DNA from: Acetobacteraceae bacterium
GTDB taxonomy: Bacteria > Pseudomonadota > Alphaproteobacteria > Acetobacterales > Acetobacteraceae
NCBI GenBank assembly: GCA_947446625.1
Contig: CANFIE010000043.1
Coordinates: forward strand, 1 to 15,411
Direction of reading: 5' to 3'
Length of the DNA stretch: 15,411 bases
Under the pieces are notes generated by a model. It did no database searches. It was not told the origin of the DNA and saw nothing but the letters and a program-made list of their open reading frames with translations. Both the position numbers and the translations under genes were made by a program. Below, one piece after another: positions 12,567 through 15,411 of the stretch (within the stretch, counting starts at the first letter, position 1; each line of letters starts with the position of its first letter).

Positions 12567-13493
12567 CATGGCTTCCGGCACGATGGTGGCGATCAGCGAG
12601 GAATCCAGCGCCTCATAGGCCGCCAGGTTGATCGTCTCGTACAACTCCGCCCGGGTCTGCATGTTGTCCACCTGCTTGTGGGTGCCGCCGTCGGTGCGGA
12701 TGCTGTTGTACAGCCGCTCCATGGCCTTGTTGGCCACGCGGGCGGAGGAGACCGGCCAGATCACCATCTGGTAGCCCATCTCCTGGAATTCCTCGGCGGT
12801 GTAGAAGGGCGTGCGGCCAAACTCGGTCATGTTCGCCAGCAACTTCACGTCGGGGTAGCCCTCGGCGCGGATGCGCTTGGCGAATTCCACGAAGAACTCG
12901 CGGCTGTTCAGCGCCTCGGGGAAAATCGCGTCGGCGCCGGCTTCCAGGTACAGCTTGGCGCGGGCCAGGGCGCCGTCCATGCCCTCGCTGGCGGCGGCGT
13001 CGGTGCGGGCGATGATGTAGAGGTGGCGGCGGGCCTTGCGGGCGGCGGCCACCTTGGCGGCCATGTCGTGCGCGTCGGCAATCTTCTTGTCGTTCAGATG
13101 GCCGCACTTCTTCGGCAGCAGCTGGTCCTCCAGGTGCACGGCGGCGGCACCGGCATCCTCAAAGGTGCGGACCATGTGCATCACGTTCAGCGCTTCGCCA
13201 TAGCCGGTATCGCCATCCACCAGCAGCGGCAGGCCGGAAGCGCGGGTGATCTGGCGGATATGGAAGGCCACCTCATCCACCGTGATCATGCCGAGATCGG
13301 GGATGCCCATGCTCAGCGTCATGGCGGCGCCGGAGAGGTAGAGCGCGTTGAAGCCGGCCTTCTTCGCCAGCAGGCTGGCCATGCCGTTCTGCGCGCCGGG
13401 CATTTGCAGAATGCCGGGGCTACTGTCCAGCAACTGGCGGAAGCGATGGCCGGCAGGGGCCTCGGGGACGTCAGCACCGATCAAATAGGGCAT
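12552..13493 (-). CDS. Isocitrate lyase/PEP mutase superfamily, methylisocitrate lyase-like
   Basis: A 313-residue member of the isocitrate lyase/PEP mutase superfamily, closest in pattern to 2-methylisocitrate lyase (PrpB), which splits methylisocitrate to pyruvate and succinate. Visible are YLSG (52-55), LLVDGDTGYG (90-99, metal and substrate loop), VHLEDQ (119-124), the lyase signature KKCGH (128-132) with catalytic Cys130, IARTDA (161-166), FPEA (191-194), NMTEFGRTPFYT (221-232) and MQTRAELYETINLAAYE (278-294), which matches the PrpB C-terminus as I recall it. The length is near the family norm of about 295-305. KKCGH argues for C-C lyase rather than phosphonate mutase activity. No other prp genes are present, so a related substrate such as dimethylmalate cannot be excluded. 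AAGGAAC precedes the start. It is co-directional with the antiporter (51-nt gap upstream) and with the TctC gene (99-nt gap downstream). Confidence 0.88.
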   Translation of the reverse strand: MPYLIGADVPEAPAGHRFRQLLDSSPGILQMPGAQNGMASLLAKKAGFNALYLSGAAMTLSMGIPDLGMITVDEVAFHIRQITRASGLPLLVDGDTGYGEALNVMHMVRTFEDAGAAAVHLEDQLLPKKCGHLNDKKIADAHDMAAKVAAARKARRHLYIIARTDAAASEGMDGALARAKLYLEAGADAIFPEALNSREFFVEFAKRIRAEGYPDVKLLANMTEFGRTPFYTAEEFQEMGYQMVIWPVSSARVANKAMERLYNSIRTDGGTHKQVDNMQTRAELYETINLAAYEALDSSLIATIVPEAMPQRG

Positions 13494-13544
13494 GGGCGGG
13501 TTCCTTTTGCGTTGCCGCCTTGAGACGACGCCTGGGCGCGGCTG

Positions 13545-14873
13545 TCAATTCCCCCGGAAGAACACCAGGGCAACCAGCACCAGCCCCGGCAGCAGCACGG
13601 CCAGCGACCAGCCCATGAAGCCGATGAAGCCCGGCATATGCACGCCGCGATGGCTGGCGATGCTGCGGACCATGAAATTCGGCGCATTGCCGATATAGGT
13701 GAGCGCGCCGAAGAACACCGCGCCGCAGGAAATCGCCAGCAGGGTTTGCGCCCGCTCGCCGGTCAGCATGGCGGCGTTGCCGCCGGCCAACTCGTAAAAC
13801 ACCAGGTAGGTCGGGGCGTTGTCGAGGAAGGCCGAGAGCACCCCGGTGAGCCAGAAATACGCCATGGGCACCGGCTGCCCCCCCACATTGGCCAGCCGCA
13901 CCACGCTGGCCAGGGCGCCATCCTCGCCGGCCTGCAGCATGGCCACCACCGGCGCCATGGTGACGAAAATGGCGGCGAACAGCTTGGCCACCTCCTGGAA
14001 GGGCGCCCAGGAAAACATGTTCTGCCGGTGTGCGTGGTGGCTGGTGATGCGCAGCGAGACGCCGCCGAGGGCCACCAGCAACGCCATGCCCAACAGGCGT
14101 TCGGCGCCAACATGCTGGCCCAGCAGATGGAGCTCGCCGGGTTGCCACACCCCCTGCCCCAGCACCACCAGCACCACCCCGGCCAGCAGCGCCACATTGC
14201 CCCAGCCGTGCAGCTTCAGCGGTGTGGGCGCGGGGGCGGCGGCGCCGTCTCCGGCGGCCAGGCGGCGGTCCAGCAGGTAGAACACCGCCAGCAGAAAGCC
14301 CGCCAGCAGGGCCATGGGTGCCAGCAGGTGTAGCGTGGGCCAGAAGAACGGCACCCCGCGCAGGAAGCCGAGGAACAAGGGCGGGTCGCCCAAGGGAGAC
14401 AGCGCACCGCCCACATTGCCCACCAGCAGAATGAAGAACACCGCCAGATGCACCTTGCGGGTGCGGTGGGCGTTGGCGCGCAGCAGCGGATGCACCAGCA
14501 CCATGGCGGCGCCGGTGGTGCCCATGATGCTGGCCAGCAGCGTGCCCATGGCCAGCAGCAGCGTGTTGCCGGCCGGCGTGCCCCAGGGGCCGCCCTGCAC
14601 CACAATGCCGCCGCCCACGGTGAACAGCGCGAAGATCAGCGCCAGGAAGGGCAGGTATTCATGCAGCGCGGCATGCAGCACCAGGCTGGCGGCCTGGCCC
14701 GGCCCGAAGGCCATGGCCCAGGGCAGCAGCAGCGCCGCGCCGAAGCCCAGCGCCAGCTTGCCCATGTGGTGGTGCCAGAAGCGCTCGGCCAGCAGCGGCG
14801 CCAGCGCGATGGCCAGGAGAAAGCCAGCAAAGGGCAGGCCCCAGAGCAGGGAAAGCGCGGGTGTTGGGTGCAT
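13545..14873 (-). CDS. Ion-transporter superfamily membrane protein, putative Na+/H+ antiporter or citrate-type transporter
   Basis: An integral membrane protein of 442 residues with roughly ten to twelve hydrophobic segments, of the CitMHS/NhaD ion-transporter kind. Family features are LASIMGTTGAAMVLVHPLLRAN split over two helices (about 112-134), GNVGGALSPLGDPPLFLG (152-169), FLDNAPTYLVFYEL (349-362) and the second-repeat counterpart YIGNAPNFMV (393-402). The paired NAPT/NAPN loops are typical of a two-fold inverted-repeat fold. Homologues are usually labelled sodium:proton antiporter or putative citrate transporter; substrate is not settled by sequence. I chose ATG at 14873, which begins just before the first helix. 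A TTG at 14909, preceded by a G-rich run, would add 12 residues and is a real alternative. It heads the minus-strand series leading to the lyase, which suggests carboxylate uptake or pH/sodium balance during carboxylate use. Confidence 0.85.
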   Translation of the reverse strand: MHPTPALSLLWGLPFAGFLLAIALAPLLAERFWHHHMGKLALGFGAALLLPWAMAFGPGQAASLVLHAALHEYLPFLALIFALFTVGGGIVVQGGPWGTPAGNTLLLAMGTLLASIMGTTGAAMVLVHPLLRANAHRTRKVHLAVFFILLVGNVGGALSPLGDPPLFLGFLRGVPFFWPTLHLLAPMALLAGFLLAVFYLLDRRLAAGDGAAAPAPTPLKLHGWGNVALLAGVVLVVLGQGVWQPGELHLLGQHVGAERLLGMALLVALGGVSLRITSHHAHRQNMFSWAPFQEVAKLFAAIFVTMAPVVAMLQAGEDGALASVVRLANVGGQPVPMAYFWLTGVLSAFLDNAPTYLVFYELAGGNAAMLTGERAQTLLAISCGAVFFGALTYIGNAPNFMVRSIASHRGVHMPGFIGFMGWSLAVLLPGLVLVALVFFRGN

Positions 14874-14984
14874 GGGCGGCAGCCAACCGCTTCCCTGCCG
14901 CTTTGGCAACCAGGCACCCCCGGGGGTTTCCCTGCCACGCCCCCAGCCCTATGGTCCGCCTCGGAAATTCGGGAGTCCTGAGCC
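14874..14984. promoter_or_regulatory. Divergent intergenic region between antiporter and coxG
   Basis: A 111-bp gap between outward-facing starts that should contain the promoter of the antiporter-lyase series and of coxG. GGGAG upstream of 14985 is the coxG ribosome binding site. The palindrome-like ACCCCCGGGGGT at about 14916-14927 is a perfect short dyad and could be an operator, or just GC-rich sequence. No sure -35/-10 elements were seen. Confidence 0.4.
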
Positions 14985-15411
14985 ATGGAAATGAACGGTG
15001 AGCGCCGTATCCCCGCCTCGCGTCAGGCCGTGTGGGAAGCGTTGAATGACCCGGAGGCCCTGAAGCTGGCCATCCCGGGCTGCGAATCCGTAACCCGCAC
15101 CGCCGAGGATGCCTTTGAGGCCAAGGTGGCCGTGAAGCTTGGCCCGATGGCGGCGAAGTTTGGCGGCAAGGTGAAGCTGGAGAACCTGAACCCGCCGGCC
15201 AGCTACACCATTTCGGGTGAAGGCTCGGGCGGGGCCATGGGCTTTGCCAAGGGCGGCGCCGATGTGGCGCTGGAGGAAGTGGGGCCGTACGAGACCCTGC
15301 TGAAATACCATGTGAAGGCCCAGGTGGGCGGCAAGATCGCCCAGCTCGGTGCCCGGTTGATCGACAGCACGGCCAAGCAGATGGCCGACCAGTTCTTCGA
15401 CCGATTCGCCG
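14985..15411 (+). CDS. coxG: CoxG-like SRPBCC-family protein, cut at the window edge
   Basis: 142 residues are visible and the frame is still open at the right edge, so the C-terminus is missing. The sequence is typical of the CoxG (carbon monoxide dehydrogenase subunit G) family: ERRIPASRQAVWEALNDPEAL (6-26), then KLAIPGCESV (27-36), a central GKVKLENLNPPASYTISGEG (60-79), the Gly-rich GSGGAMGFAKGGADVAL (79-95) and the closing helix GGKIAQLGARLIDSTAKQMAD. CoxG proteins help anchor or assemble molybdenum hydroxylases of the CO/xanthine dehydrogenase type at the membrane, so coxL/M/S-like genes may lie to the right. GGGAG precedes the ATG by 9 nt. Some members carry a C-terminal membrane helix; whether this one does cannot be seen. 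Confidence 0.92.
   Translation, partial: MEMNGERRIPASRQAVWEALNDPEALKLAIPGCESVTRTAEDAFEAKVAVKLGPMAAKFGGKVKLENLNPPASYTISGEGSGGAMGFAKGGADVALEEVGPYETLLKYHVKAQVGGKIAQLGARLIDSTAKQMADQFFDRFA

Noticed and set aside
1..15411. CRISPR array, tRNA, insertion sequence, prophage or defence genes
   Set aside because: No regularly spaced repeats, cloverleaf sequences, transposase or integrase motifs, or nuclease/helicase genes were seen on either strand.

Overview
The window is 15.4 kb of GC-rich, densely coded chromosomal DNA, most likely from an alphaproteobacterium. A FlaF protein next to a flagellin of the 'ATGSRVSDATDDGAAYAV' / 'LVDADMAKESARLQALQ' type is an alphaproteobacterial trait. The TctC/Bug binding protein, CoxG, FAH, GMC and SDR genes together resemble Acetobacteraceae such as Roseomonas relatives, but that family placement is inference. 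I see 16 genes, two of them cut by the window edges. There are no tRNA or rRNA genes, no CRISPR array, no transposase and no transcription regulator.

Left part (1-5864): catabolic genes. The N-terminus of an amidohydrolase (- strand) faces a luciferase-like oxidoreductase (+). A tight three-gene minus-strand operon follows: a CinA/YfaY-like protein with a degenerate amidase half, a GMC flavoprotein oxidoreductase and an SDR dehydrogenase (gaps of 28 and 2 nt). A FAH-family hydrolase diverges from it and ends at a probable terminator. Oxidation of an alcohol (GMC), then of a hydroxy/keto intermediate (SDR), then C-C cleavage (FAH) would make a coherent route, but the substrate cannot be read from the sequence.

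Middle part (5920-10808): a plus-strand flagellar cassette. It holds a minimal 276-residue flagellin, FlaF, a TPR-methyltransferase fusion, and a TPR-SPINDLY/OGT-type glycosyltransferase, with gaps of 74, 2 and 1 nt. The layout suggests a dedicated flagellin O-glycosylation (and possibly glycan or protein methylation) unit, comparable in concept to FlmG of Caulobacter. This is the most interesting system in the window. Hairpins lie at the flagellin start and between flagellin and flaF.

Right part (10805-15411): five minus-strand genes, read from right to left: a citrate-transporter/NhaD-type antiporter, a methylisocitrate-lyase-like enzyme, a TctC/Bug binding protein, a dual CDGSH iron-sulfur protein, and an unrecognised 72-residue protein whose stop codon overlaps that of the glycosyltransferase. 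A perfect 9-bp hairpin covers the ribosome binding site of the binding-protein gene, and a short tandem duplication lies at the 3' end of the lyase gene. A truncated coxG runs off the right edge.
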